Below, piece by piece: positions 1 to 5,327 of a DNA stretch of 5,353 nt; within the stretch, counting starts at the first letter, position 1, and each line of letters begins with the position of its first letter. The position numbers and the translations under genes were made by a program. The notes under the pieces are model-generated. The model was not told the origin of the DNA. It saw only the letters and a program-made list of their open reading frames with translations, and searched no databases. The DNA is from Desulfobacula sp. (GTDB taxonomy: Bacteria > Desulfobacterota > Desulfobacteria > Desulfobacterales > Desulfobacteraceae), in contig JAQICW010000593.1 of the NCBI GenBank assembly GCA_027858355.1, positions 1 to 5,353 of the forward strand, written 5' to 3'.

Positions 1-297
1 GGTTACTCATGGCCGGGTAATGTCCGGGAGCTTGAAAATGTGATCGAGCGGGGTGTCAACCTGGCCGAGAACAACAGAATTTTGCCGGACAACCTGGGAC
101 TGGAGAACGTGGGACTTTCAAAGAGAAGACTTACCGGATCTCGTCTTGCTGAACTTGAAAAAAAAGTAATTCTGGAGACGCTTGAAGACTATAATTTTAA
201 TTTTTCCAAATCCTCCGGGATTTTAGGCATCTCCAGGGCGACGCTCTATAACAAGGTCAAAAAATACCGGTTACCCACAGAACGGCAAACTGTCTAA
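1..297 (+). CDS. Sigma-54-dependent transcriptional regulator (NtrC/bEBP family), C-terminal end
   Basis: This is the last 98 residues of a bacterial enhancer-binding protein; the 5' part lies outside the window. Such proteins bind upstream activator sites and use ATP hydrolysis by a AAA+ domain to open promoters held by sigma-54 RNA polymerase. The fragment opens with the hallmark end of the AAA+ domain, WPGNVRELENVIER (residues 4-17 of the fragment). A linker follows to about residue 50, then a Fis-type HTH (HTH_8) at about 52-92, with the recognition-helix signature GISRATLYNKVKKYRL. The stop is TAA at 295-297. The sensory or receiver domain is not visible, so the signal is unknown. The transporter operon begins about 340 bases downstream in the same direction, and the gap holds palindromes and a sigma-54-like promoter. 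Control of the transporter by this protein is therefore plausible but inferred. Family assignment is very secure. Confidence 0.96.
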   Translation, partial: GYSWPGNVRELENVIERGVNLAENNRILPDNLGLENVGLSKRRLTGSRLAELEKKVILETLEDYNFNFSKSSGILGISRATLYNKVKKYRLPTERQTV

Positions 298-324
298 TTC
301 TTATATATGTCTAAAAATTAGACA
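291..324. repeat. TGTCTAA inverted/direct repeat cluster at the regulator stop codon
   Basis: TGTCTAA occurs at 291-297 (containing the regulator's TAA stop) and again at 308-314. Its reverse complement TTAGACA lies at 318-324. The second and third copies form a perfect 7-bp inverted repeat with a 3-base centre. The first and third extend to a 9-bp inverted repeat (TGTCTAATT at 291-299, AATTAGACA at 316-324). No T run follows, so an intrinsic terminator is unlikely. The site is about 180 bases upstream of the putative sigma-54 promoter, a suitable place for an enhancer site of the adjacent regulator. That role is inferred. Confidence 0.5.
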
Positions 325-374
325 ATCATATTAAGATATTGAAATGGTATCATGAATTGTCGAATAATTCTTTA

Positions 375-397
375 AAGTGTAAAATATTTATACACTT
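375..397. promoter_or_regulatory. Inverted repeat, possible upstream activator site
   Basis: AAGTGTA (375-381) and TACACTT (391-397) are perfect reverse complements separated by 9 AT-only bases. The geometry resembles a dimer-binding operator, or the upstream activating site of an enhancer-binding protein. It sits about 110-130 bases upstream of the putative -24/-12 element. The half-site differs from the TGTCTAA repeat further upstream, so the two may bind different proteins. No function can be proven from the sequence. Confidence 0.4.
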
Positions 398-455
398 AGT
401 CCTGTCCCCTATATCACCGCTTTTCCTTTGGCAAGAACTGAATTACCAGGAATAT

Positions 456-475
456 AAAAGGGGTTAACCTTTTTT
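456..475 (+). terminator. Weak terminator-like hairpin with T run
   Basis: AAAAGG (456-461) can pair with CCTTTT (468-473) around a GGTTAA loop, and six T residues span 470-475. The stem has only 2 G-C pairs and part of the T run is inside it, so termination would be inefficient. It is the only terminator-like structure between the regulator and the transporter operon, and it could end the regulator transcript. Confidence 0.25.
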
Positions 476-503
476 AATCTTTCTAATGTTAATTTTTTCA
501 GGA

Positions 504-519
504 TGGCATGTATCTTGAA
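504..519 (+). promoter_or_regulatory. Putative sigma-54 (-24/-12) promoter of the transporter operon
   Basis: The segment TGGCATG-TATC-TTGAA matches the consensus TGGCAYR-N4-TTGCW at every defined position except one: the C of the -12 GC is A (base 518). Spacing between the two elements is exact. Transcription would start near 530, giving a leader of about 100 bases before the binding-protein ATG at 634. Support comes from the sigma-54 activator gene just upstream and palindromes at suitable distances. The mismatch falls at a conserved -12 base, so the promoter may be weak or the match fortuitous. I saw no competing sigma-70 promoter that I would trust. Confidence 0.45.
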
Positions 520-555
520 GATTCAATCCACAAAATCAGTGAATCAAACCCATTA

Positions 556-572
556 CCCATTTGGGAAATGGG
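556..572 (+). repeat. Leader hairpin
   Basis: CCCATTT (556-562) and AAATGGG (566-572) form a perfect 7-bp stem with a GGG loop, between the putative transcription start and the ribosome-binding site of the binding-protein gene. It could stabilise the mRNA 5' end or act as a small palindromic binding site. No riboswitch architecture is recognisable. Confidence 0.35.
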
Positions 573-633
573 GGAATTTGGAGCGGCAGAAATTGAGGCT
601 GCCAATTATTTTTTATGAAAGGAGATCACCGAC

Positions 634-2283
634 ATGTTCAACAATCAAATGGGTAGACGTGAATTTTTGAAAATTACCGGGGGTACCATCGGAGCATCCA
701 TGCTTGCAGGTCCGGGAGCGCTTTTTGCCGCTCCAGCACCCGGCGCATTGATTGACCCCATGAAAATTATGACAGCCACTGCCACCATGGATCCGGTTCG
801 CCCGGAGGTAGCAAGGGTTTGTGCCGAGGCATTCAAGAAGATTGGATGGGATGTAGCTGCCAACCCCATAGATTATAACCAGAATGTTCAGAAAGTGATC
901 ATGGAACACGATTATGATATGTGGTTTGTTATGCTTTCCGGAGCCTCACTCAGGATTGACCCCAATGTATTTCTCTACCAGGTTCACCATTCCTCCCAGT
1001 TCAGGAAAGGCGGATACAACTGGGAGGGTTTTTCCGATCCCAAAATTGACCAGCTTGTGGTAGCCCAGCAAAAAGAGATGGATGTTAACAAGAGAAAACA
1101 GATTGTAGATGAAGCCCAGGTGCTCTGCCATGAAGCCCAGAGCAATAACGTCATTGCCTATATGCAGATGACTTCAGCCTACCGATCCGACCGGATCAAG
1201 AACGTCGTTCCCATGTTAGGAGAGGGTACCGGCAGTTTCTGGACCGATATTAACATGGAAGTCATTAAGGGGGATGGTTATGTCAGAACGGCCAGACCTT
1301 CTCCTCTTAAAAAGCTGAATCCGGTTGCAGCCAAGGACACCACTGAGTTCATGGAACTTCGAATGATCTATGATACACTTTTCAGGATTGGTCCGGATGG
1401 TTCACCCAAACCATGGGCAGCCGAATCCTATAAAATGTTGGATCCTTTAACTATTGATCTGGCCATACGCAAAAATATGAAATGGCATGACGGCGAACCT
1501 TTTACAGCCGAAGACGTAAAATTTACATTTGATTACAGCACCAAATGGAAAGCACCGTTCTTTAACTCGATTCTTCAAAAAATTGACAGCGTTGAAGTGA
1601 TTGGCAAAAATAGCGTGCGCATCAAATTGAAAGAATCATATGCACCGCTCATTTCTAACCTTTTGGGCGGATTGTTTATGATCCCCAAACATATCTGGCA
1701 GGATATCCCTGAGAAAGCCGATGTGAGCGATCCTTTGAATTTTGCAAACGAAACCCCCGTTGGCAGCGGTCCTTTTAAGTTTGATTATTGGGACCGGGGC
1801 CGTGAAATCAAGGTGTCTGCCTTTACGCATCATTTTAATCCGCCCAAATGTGCAGGAATCATCGGTACGGTCTATGGTTCCCATGACGCAGTGGCGGCCG
1901 CCATTGAAAAGGGAGAGTGCGATCGGAACCGCTACATCCTGAAACCGAGTCTGCTTCTGGACCTGGCTAAGGTTAAAGGGGTGGTTGCCAAGGGATATCC
2001 CAATCACGGATTTTATACCCTTACCTATAACTGCCTGAGGGCTCCACTCAATGATCCTGAATTTAGAAGAGCCATTGCCCATGTGATCCCCAAAGAGTTG
2101 ATCATTGAAGCCATTCTTTCAGGTCTTGCCGATGTGGGAGGGTCTGTTATTGCCCCGGCCAACAAATTCTGGCATAACCCTGCGGTCAAGTCGTTCCCTA
2201 ATGACATAGGCAAAGCCAAGGATATACTGGCAAAATCAGGGTATACCTGGGACAAAAAAGGCATGCTGCATTATCCCGGATAA
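634..2283 (+). CDS. Tat-exported peptide/nickel-type ABC transporter substrate-binding protein (SBP_bac_5), apparently circularly permuted
   Basis: This 549-residue periplasmic binding protein would capture the solute and deliver it to the permeases encoded downstream; the substrate cannot be read from the sequence. The start is set by AAAGGAG at 618-624, 9 bases before the ATG. Residues 7-13 (GRREFLK) form a twin-arginine motif followed by a hydrophobic segment, with cleavage likely near residues 32-35, so export by the Tat pathway is expected. The domain order is abnormal. Residues ~43-211 match the usual C-terminal part of family 5 binding proteins: EAFKKIGWDV, then GYNWEGFSDPKIDQLV, then NKRKQIVDEAQVLCHEAQ. 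Residues ~217-549 match the usual N-terminal part: LKKLNP at 225-230, IYDTLF, the hallmark KWHDGEPFTAEDVKFTF (283-299), PVGSGPFKF (375-383) and FRRAIAHVIPKELI. The protein ends at GKAKDILAKSGYTWDKKG plus five residues, where canonical relatives continue into the region found here at the N terminus. Total length is normal, so all parts are present but rotated. Family assignment is secure; permutation rests on alignment by eye to remembered DppA/OppA-type sequences. Confidence 0.93.
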   Translation: MFNNQMGRREFLKITGGTIGASMLAGPGALFAAPAPGALIDPMKIMTATATMDPVRPEVARVCAEAFKKIGWDVAANPIDYNQNVQKVIMEHDYDMWFVMLSGASLRIDPNVFLYQVHHSSQFRKGGYNWEGFSDPKIDQLVVAQQKEMDVNKRKQIVDEAQVLCHEAQSNNVIAYMQMTSAYRSDRIKNVVPMLGEGTGSFWTDINMEVIKGDGYVRTARPSPLKKLNPVAAKDTTEFMELRMIYDTLFRIGPDGSPKPWAAESYKMLDPLTIDLAIRKNMKWHDGEPFTAEDVKFTFDYSTKWKAPFFNSILQKIDSVEVIGKNSVRIKLKESYAPLISNLLGGLFMIPKHIWQDIPEKADVSDPLNFANETPVGSGPFKFDYWDRGREIKVSAFTHHFNPPKCAGIIGTVYGSHDAVAAAIEKGECDRNRYILKPSLLLDLAKVKGVVAKGYPNHGFYTLTYNCLRAPLNDPEFRRAIAHVIPKELIIEAILSGLADVGGSVIAPANKFWHNPAVKSFPNDIGKAKDILAKSGYTWDKKGMLHYPG

Positions 2284-2299
2284 AATTATCCCAAAAAAC

Positions 2300-2324
2300 A
2301 TGGACGGTCTGATCGGCCGTCCAT
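2300..2324 (+). terminator. Intercistronic stem-loop, probable attenuator or mRNA stabiliser
   Basis: ATGGACGG (2300-2307) pairs perfectly with CCGTCCAT (2317-2324). An inner G-U and a C-G pair can extend the stem to 10 bp with a 5-base loop. A run of six A precedes it and only a broken T-rich stretch (TCCTTTTGCCTTT) follows, so termination would be partial. Hairpins between a binding-protein gene and its permease genes commonly leave more transcript for the binding protein, either by partial termination or by blocking 3' decay. The structure is clear; its role is inferred. Confidence 0.65.
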
Positions 2325-2357
2325 TCCTTTTGCCTTTAGAGGAATAAGGAGTACACA

Positions 2358-3341
2358 GTGCAAGAATTTATTATCCGAAGAATCATTTACACTATTTTTA
2401 CCATTTTTGCAGTGGCCACCATCCTGTTTTTTATATTTCGTATCATGCCAGGCGATCCCACTGCACAGGTGATCAACCCGGCTCTGGATGAAGCGTCCCA
2501 GGCAAGATTGAAAGAGTCGTTCGGCCTGGACAAACCCCTTTACATTCAGTATGGCCTCTATCTCAAGGGACTTGTTACACTGGACTGGGGGCGTTCTTTT
2601 ACCACGTCCAAGCCCGTATTTGACATTCTTAAATACCGTTTCTGGAATACGATTTTCCTTATGGGCGCTGCCATGAGTTTTACCCTGATTCTGGGAACAG
2701 CCATCGGCATGGTCATTGCCTGGAAGAGGGGGGGACCTCTGGATGTGAGCGCAACTGTGAGCGCTCTGGTACTCCAGTCAGCTCCCCCGTTTGTCACTGG
2801 AATTTTATTTCTCATGATTTTGAGTTATAAATTGGATCTTTTTCCAACTGGCGGTATGAACACGCCCGGAGAACGTCTGCCTGGTGGTATTGCCATGTTG
2901 TTCAACAAAGATTTTCTTCACCATCTTATATTGCCCACCATCACCACAGCATTTTACTATCTGGCGACGCCCATGCTGATCATGCGGGATTCTATGCTGG
3001 AGGTAACGGGCAGCGATTATATTGAATTGGCTCAGGCCAAAGGGCTCTCCCCGATGACGGTGATGATTAAACATGCGGCAAGAAATGCACTTCTTCCAGT
3101 CTTCACCGTTTCTTCGGTTCTTATCGGGTTTGCTCTGGGCGGCCAGGTGATCGTTGAACAAGTCTTTTCATGGCCCGGCATGGGTCAGTTGATGGTAGAA
3201 GCAGCCTCGTCCCACGACTATCCAGTTGCCCAGGCAACCTTTTTGCTCCTGGCAACTCTTGTTATCGTTTTAAACCTGCTGGCTGATATTTCCTATTGTT
3301 ACCTTGATCCTCGTATTTCTGTTCCAGGAGGCAAAAAATGA
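2358..3341 (+). CDS. Peptide/nickel-type ABC transporter permease (OppB/DppB family)
   Basis: This 327-residue inner-membrane protein is the first of two channel subunits. Translation starts at GTG 2358, supported by AAGGAG at 2346-2351 with a 6-base spacer. The N terminus RRIIYTIFTIFAVATILFF (7-25) is the first membrane helix. It is followed by PGDP (31-34) and a periplasmic loop with ESFGLDKPLYIQY, as in DppB/OppB. Further hydrophobic segments lie at about 98-121, 133-155, 190-208, 247-263 and 290-314. The EAA-type cytoplasmic loop that docks on the ATPases is at 221-247 (YIELAQAKGLSPMTVMIKHA, then ARNALLP). VEQVFSWPGMGQL (266-278) is the usual motif before the last helices. Length is normal and no essential part is missing. 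A run of seven G at 2728-2734 is in frame here. The TGA stop overlaps the ATG of the following micro-ORF. Confidence 0.96.
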   Translation: MQEFIIRRIIYTIFTIFAVATILFFIFRIMPGDPTAQVINPALDEASQARLKESFGLDKPLYIQYGLYLKGLVTLDWGRSFTTSKPVFDILKYRFWNTIFLMGAAMSFTLILGTAIGMVIAWKRGGPLDVSATVSALVLQSAPPFVTGILFLMILSYKLDLFPTGGMNTPGERLPGGIAMLFNKDFLHHLILPTITTAFYYLATPMLIMRDSMLEVTGSDYIELAQAKGLSPMTVMIKHAARNALLPVFTVSSVLIGFALGGQVIVEQVFSWPGMGQLMVEAASSHDYPVAQATFLLLATLVIVLNLLADISYCYLDPRISVPGGKK

Positions 3342-3418
3342 CAATCACTCCTGAACAACCGCATCAAAGGAATTGTGCTGGAGATTTTTACCATATCACA
3401 AGGGAGCAGCAGGTATGA
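3338..3418 (+). CDS. 26-residue micro-ORF linking the two permease genes
   Basis: A perfect AGGAGG (3326-3331) lies 6 bases before an ATG that overlaps the first permease's stop as ATGA (3338-3341). The frame stays open for 26 codons and ends in a TGA that overlaps the second permease's ATG, again as ATGA (3415-3418). The peptide begins MTITPEQPHQRNC and ends HITREQQV; it is polar, with no membrane segment or known motif. This geometry would carry ribosomes from one permease gene to the next by translational coupling, whether or not the peptide has a function. It could also be a chance ORF or a degenerate leader of the second permease gene. I do not recognise a homologue. Confidence 0.45.
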   Translation: MTITPEQPHQRNCAGDFYHITREQQV

Positions 3419-4294
3419 AATTCTCAATTGTAAAAGACTTTTTGGCTGGGCAATATAAAATTATCAGAGGAAACCGCTTTGGTATGTTCGGGGCTGTCAT
3501 CCTGCTTTTTTTCGGAATAATCGCATTGCTGGCCCCTTACATTGCTCCACATGAGCTCTGGGAATCACTCAGGGATTCAGGAGGCAAGCTGGCCATCCTC
3601 CGGCACCCGAGCCTGGAATTTCCCTTAGGTACGACGGCCATGGGCCGGGATCTTTTAAGTCAGCTGATCCTTGCCACACGGACCACTGTACTTATCGGGC
3701 TTACTTCGGGCCTGGTCTCCATACTGATTGGCGCCAATATAGGCCTTTTGGCCGGTTATTATGGCGGTAAGCTGGATGAGGTCTTCATGCGGTTCACCGA
3801 TATTGTATACGGCATGCCCTTTCTGCCATTTCTCATCGTGCTCATCTCCCTTTTCGGACGGAACATCTGGTTTGTCATCATTGCCATCTGCTGCATTATA
3901 TGGCGGACATCGGCCCGGGTAATCCGGGCTCAGGTCATGTCCATCCGGCAGCGCCAGTACATCCAGGCAGCCAAGGCCAGAGGGTGCAGTAATTTTCGGA
4001 TCATTTACGGCCACATCATGCCCAATATCCTTCCTCTCTTACTTCTCTACACTGCATTCAATATTGCCTGGTCCGTTCTGGCCGAAGCCGGGGCAAGTTT
4101 CCTGGGGTTTTCAGATCCCAACAACATTACCTGGGGGGGGTATGCTTTATAATCTATGGATTTCAGGGAAAATCAGAACGGCCTGGTGGTGGTTTGCAAC
4201 CCCGTCTATCTGTATCATCCTCCTGGTAAGCGCCTTGGTGTTTATCTCCCGGGCTTACGAAGAAGTTGCTAATCCCCGCCTGAAGCAAAGATAA
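3415..4294 (+). CDS. Peptide/nickel-type ABC transporter permease (OppC/DppC family), interrupted by a +1 frameshift
   Basis: This is the second channel subunit. The start at ATG 3415 is chosen because AAGGGAG (3400-3406) lies 8 bases upstream and the protein then opens like DppC relatives; an earlier in-frame TTG at 3373 lacks such support. The N-terminal helix is at ~22-44 (NRFGMFGAVILLFFGIIALL). It is followed by the family motif LGTTAMGRDLLSQLI (71-85), helices at ~91-115, 134-148 and 151-163, and the EAA loop at 182-207 (YIQAAKARGCSNFRIIYGHI, then MPNILP). The frame ends at TAA 4150-4152, just after NITWGG, giving only 245 residues. The family's C terminus continues in the +1 frame: MLYNLWISGK, IRTAWWWFAT, a last membrane segment, and NPRLKQR with stop at 4292-4294. 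Removing one G from the run of eight at 4133-4140 restores a normal 292-residue protein. This may be a sequencing error, a slippage-prone switch or a real inactivating mutation. Confidence 0.92.
4133..4140 (+). repeat. G8 homopolymer at the frameshift point
   Basis: Eight consecutive G follow the T of the Trp codon (W240). Seven G would read W-G-G-M-L-Y, the continuous permease; eight G give W-G-G-Y-A-L and a stop. The run is therefore exactly where the reading frame moves by one base. An ATG at 4142 lies 8 bases before the TAA at 4150, so reinitiation of the C-terminal fragment is conceivable, though no spaced Shine-Dalgarno is present. Confidence 0.9.
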
Positions 4295-4304
4295 GGAAGA
4301 TATC

Positions 4305-5327
4305 ATGAATAATATACTGACTGTAAAAAATCTGAAGACCCATTATTCTTCCGAAGAAGGGATTGTGAAGGCCGTGGACGGGGTCACTTTTTCCATAGGT
4401 GAAAATCAGGTATTCGGCCTGGCCGGAGAATCCGGTTGTGGCAAATCCACCCTTATCAGGACCATTATGCGTCTGGTCCCAAAAAGCGCTAAAGTGCGTG
4501 CCGACCTGCTGCAGTTCAAGGAACATGATCTTTTAACCGTTTCAGATAAATTTTTCAGAGAAAAAATTCTGTGGCAGGGAATTTCTCTGGTACCCCAAAG
4601 TGCAATGAACGCACTCAATCCGGTTTATCGGGTGGGGGACCAGTGCACAGAAGCCATACTCGCCCACACCGATTTCAGCAAAGCCGAGGCAGAAAAAACA
4701 GTGATGAAGATGTTTGATGCAGTGGGACTCCAGTCAGGTCTGATGAAGGCGTATCCCCATGAATTCAGCGGCGGAATGCGTCAACGCGCCATGCTCGCAA
4801 TGTCACTGGTCCTGGCCCCGGAGCTGGTGGTGATGGATGAGCCAACGACAGGTCTTGATGTCCTGGTCCAGGAACGGATTTTAAGAAATCTCAAGGAGAT
4901 CAGAAACAAGACCAAGACATCGGCAGCCATCTTTCTGATCACCCATGACATCTCTGTCATTGCAGGAATGAGTGACCGCATCGGAATTATGTATGCGGGA
5001 AAACTCATGGAAACGGCCGACGCAATGGATCTTTTTAACGACCCCTTTCATCCCTATACCCTTGGCCTCAAGAATGCATTTCCAAGCATCAAGGCATTGG
5101 ACCGGGAGCTGATTTCCATTCCCGGCTCGCCCCCGAACCTGACCCAGACGATTCCAGGATGCCTTTTCTATGAGCGGTGTCCTTTTTCAATAGACGTATG
5201 CCGGGATAAAAGGCCCGAAGAAATCGAAGTCCGGCCCAATCATTTTGTTCAATGCCACAGGACAGAGCATGTGAAGGAATTTCGTAAACTTGCAGGAGAA
5301 AAGAAAACATGGCAATTCTCGAAATAA
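4305..5327 (+). CDS. Peptide/nickel-type ABC transporter ATP-binding protein (OppD/DppD family)
   Basis: This 340-residue cytoplasmic ATPase is one of two that power import. AAGGA at 4293-4297 overlaps the preceding permease's stop and lies 7 bases before the ATG. All ATPase motifs are intact: Walker A GESGCGKST (41-49), Q-loop glutamine 98 in VPQSAMNALNP, ABC signature FSGGMRQR (154-161), Walker B LVVMDEP (174-180) and switch histidine 214 in LITHD. The leading signature residue is F rather than the more usual L. The C-terminal oligopeptide-transporter extension (oligo_HPY) begins at HPYTLGL (249-255). It carries four cysteines (286, 292, 299, 317) in the GC-x5-C-x6-C...C pattern typical of DppD/OppD; in some relatives this region is reported to bind an iron-sulfur cluster. 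The 3' end overlaps the next ATPase gene by 19 bases, implying coupled translation. Gene identity is secure; substrate is not. Confidence 0.96.
   Translation: MNNILTVKNLKTHYSSEEGIVKAVDGVTFSIGENQVFGLAGESGCGKSTLIRTIMRLVPKSAKVRADLLQFKEHDLLTVSDKFFREKILWQGISLVPQSAMNALNPVYRVGDQCTEAILAHTDFSKAEAEKTVMKMFDAVGLQSGLMKAYPHEFSGGMRQRAMLAMSLVLAPELVVMDEPTTGLDVLVQERILRNLKEIRNKTKTSAAIFLITHDISVIAGMSDRIGIMYAGKLMETADAMDLFNDPFHPYTLGLKNAFPSIKALDRELISIPGSPPNLTQTIPGCLFYERCPFSIDVCRDKRPEEIEVRPNHFVQCHRTEHVKEFRKLAGEKKTWQFSK

Larger units (their letters stand above)
298..633 (+). other. AT-rich intergenic regulatory region
   Basis: This 336-base gap separates the regulator from the transporter operon and contains no convincing gene. 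It holds, in order: a TGTCTAA/TTAGACA inverted repeat, an AAGTGTA/TACACTT inverted repeat, a weak hairpin followed by a T run, a sigma-54-like promoter and a short leader hairpin. The arrangement of palindromes 100-200 bases upstream of a -24/-12 element is typical of sigma-54 promoters with enhancer sites. The functional reading is inference. Confidence 0.7.

Noticed and set aside
345..360. TGGTATCATGAATTGT as a second sigma-54 promoter
   Set aside because: The TTG is one base too far from the GG and the -12 GC is absent; sigma-54 promoters do not tolerate the spacing change.
503..670. ATG-started 55-codon open frame upstream of and overlapping the binding-protein gene
   Set aside because: It has no spaced Shine-Dalgarno, overlaps the promoter and the Tat signal coding region in another frame, and encodes nothing recognisable.
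1636..2082. 148-codon open frame on the minus strand
   Set aside because: It is antisense to the well-supported binding-protein gene and shows no recognisable domain; it is a shadow frame.
634..2283. Binding protein as a simple fusion of two SBP genes
   Set aside because: The two parts are complementary halves with no duplicated region and total one family length, which fits permutation better than an added domain.
2728..2734. G7 run in the first permease as another frameshift site
   Set aside because: The frame is continuous and family motifs are intact on both sides, so there is no evidence of a shift here.
2805..3161. 118-codon open frame on the minus strand
   Set aside because: It lies wholly antisense to the permease gene and is rich in residues expected from reverse reading of hydrophobic codons; it has no domain.
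3373..3414. Upstream TTG start for the second permease, adding 14 residues
   Set aside because: It has no good Shine-Dalgarno, whereas ATG 3415 has AAGGGAG at proper spacing and an ATGA junction.
3655..4014. 119-codon open frame on the minus strand
   Set aside because: It is antisense to the second permease and has no recognisable motif.
4064..4141. Reading the start of the +1 frame as a separate gene beginning at ATG 4064
   Set aside because: Upstream of the G8 run this frame has no family similarity; only the part after the run matches the permease C terminus.
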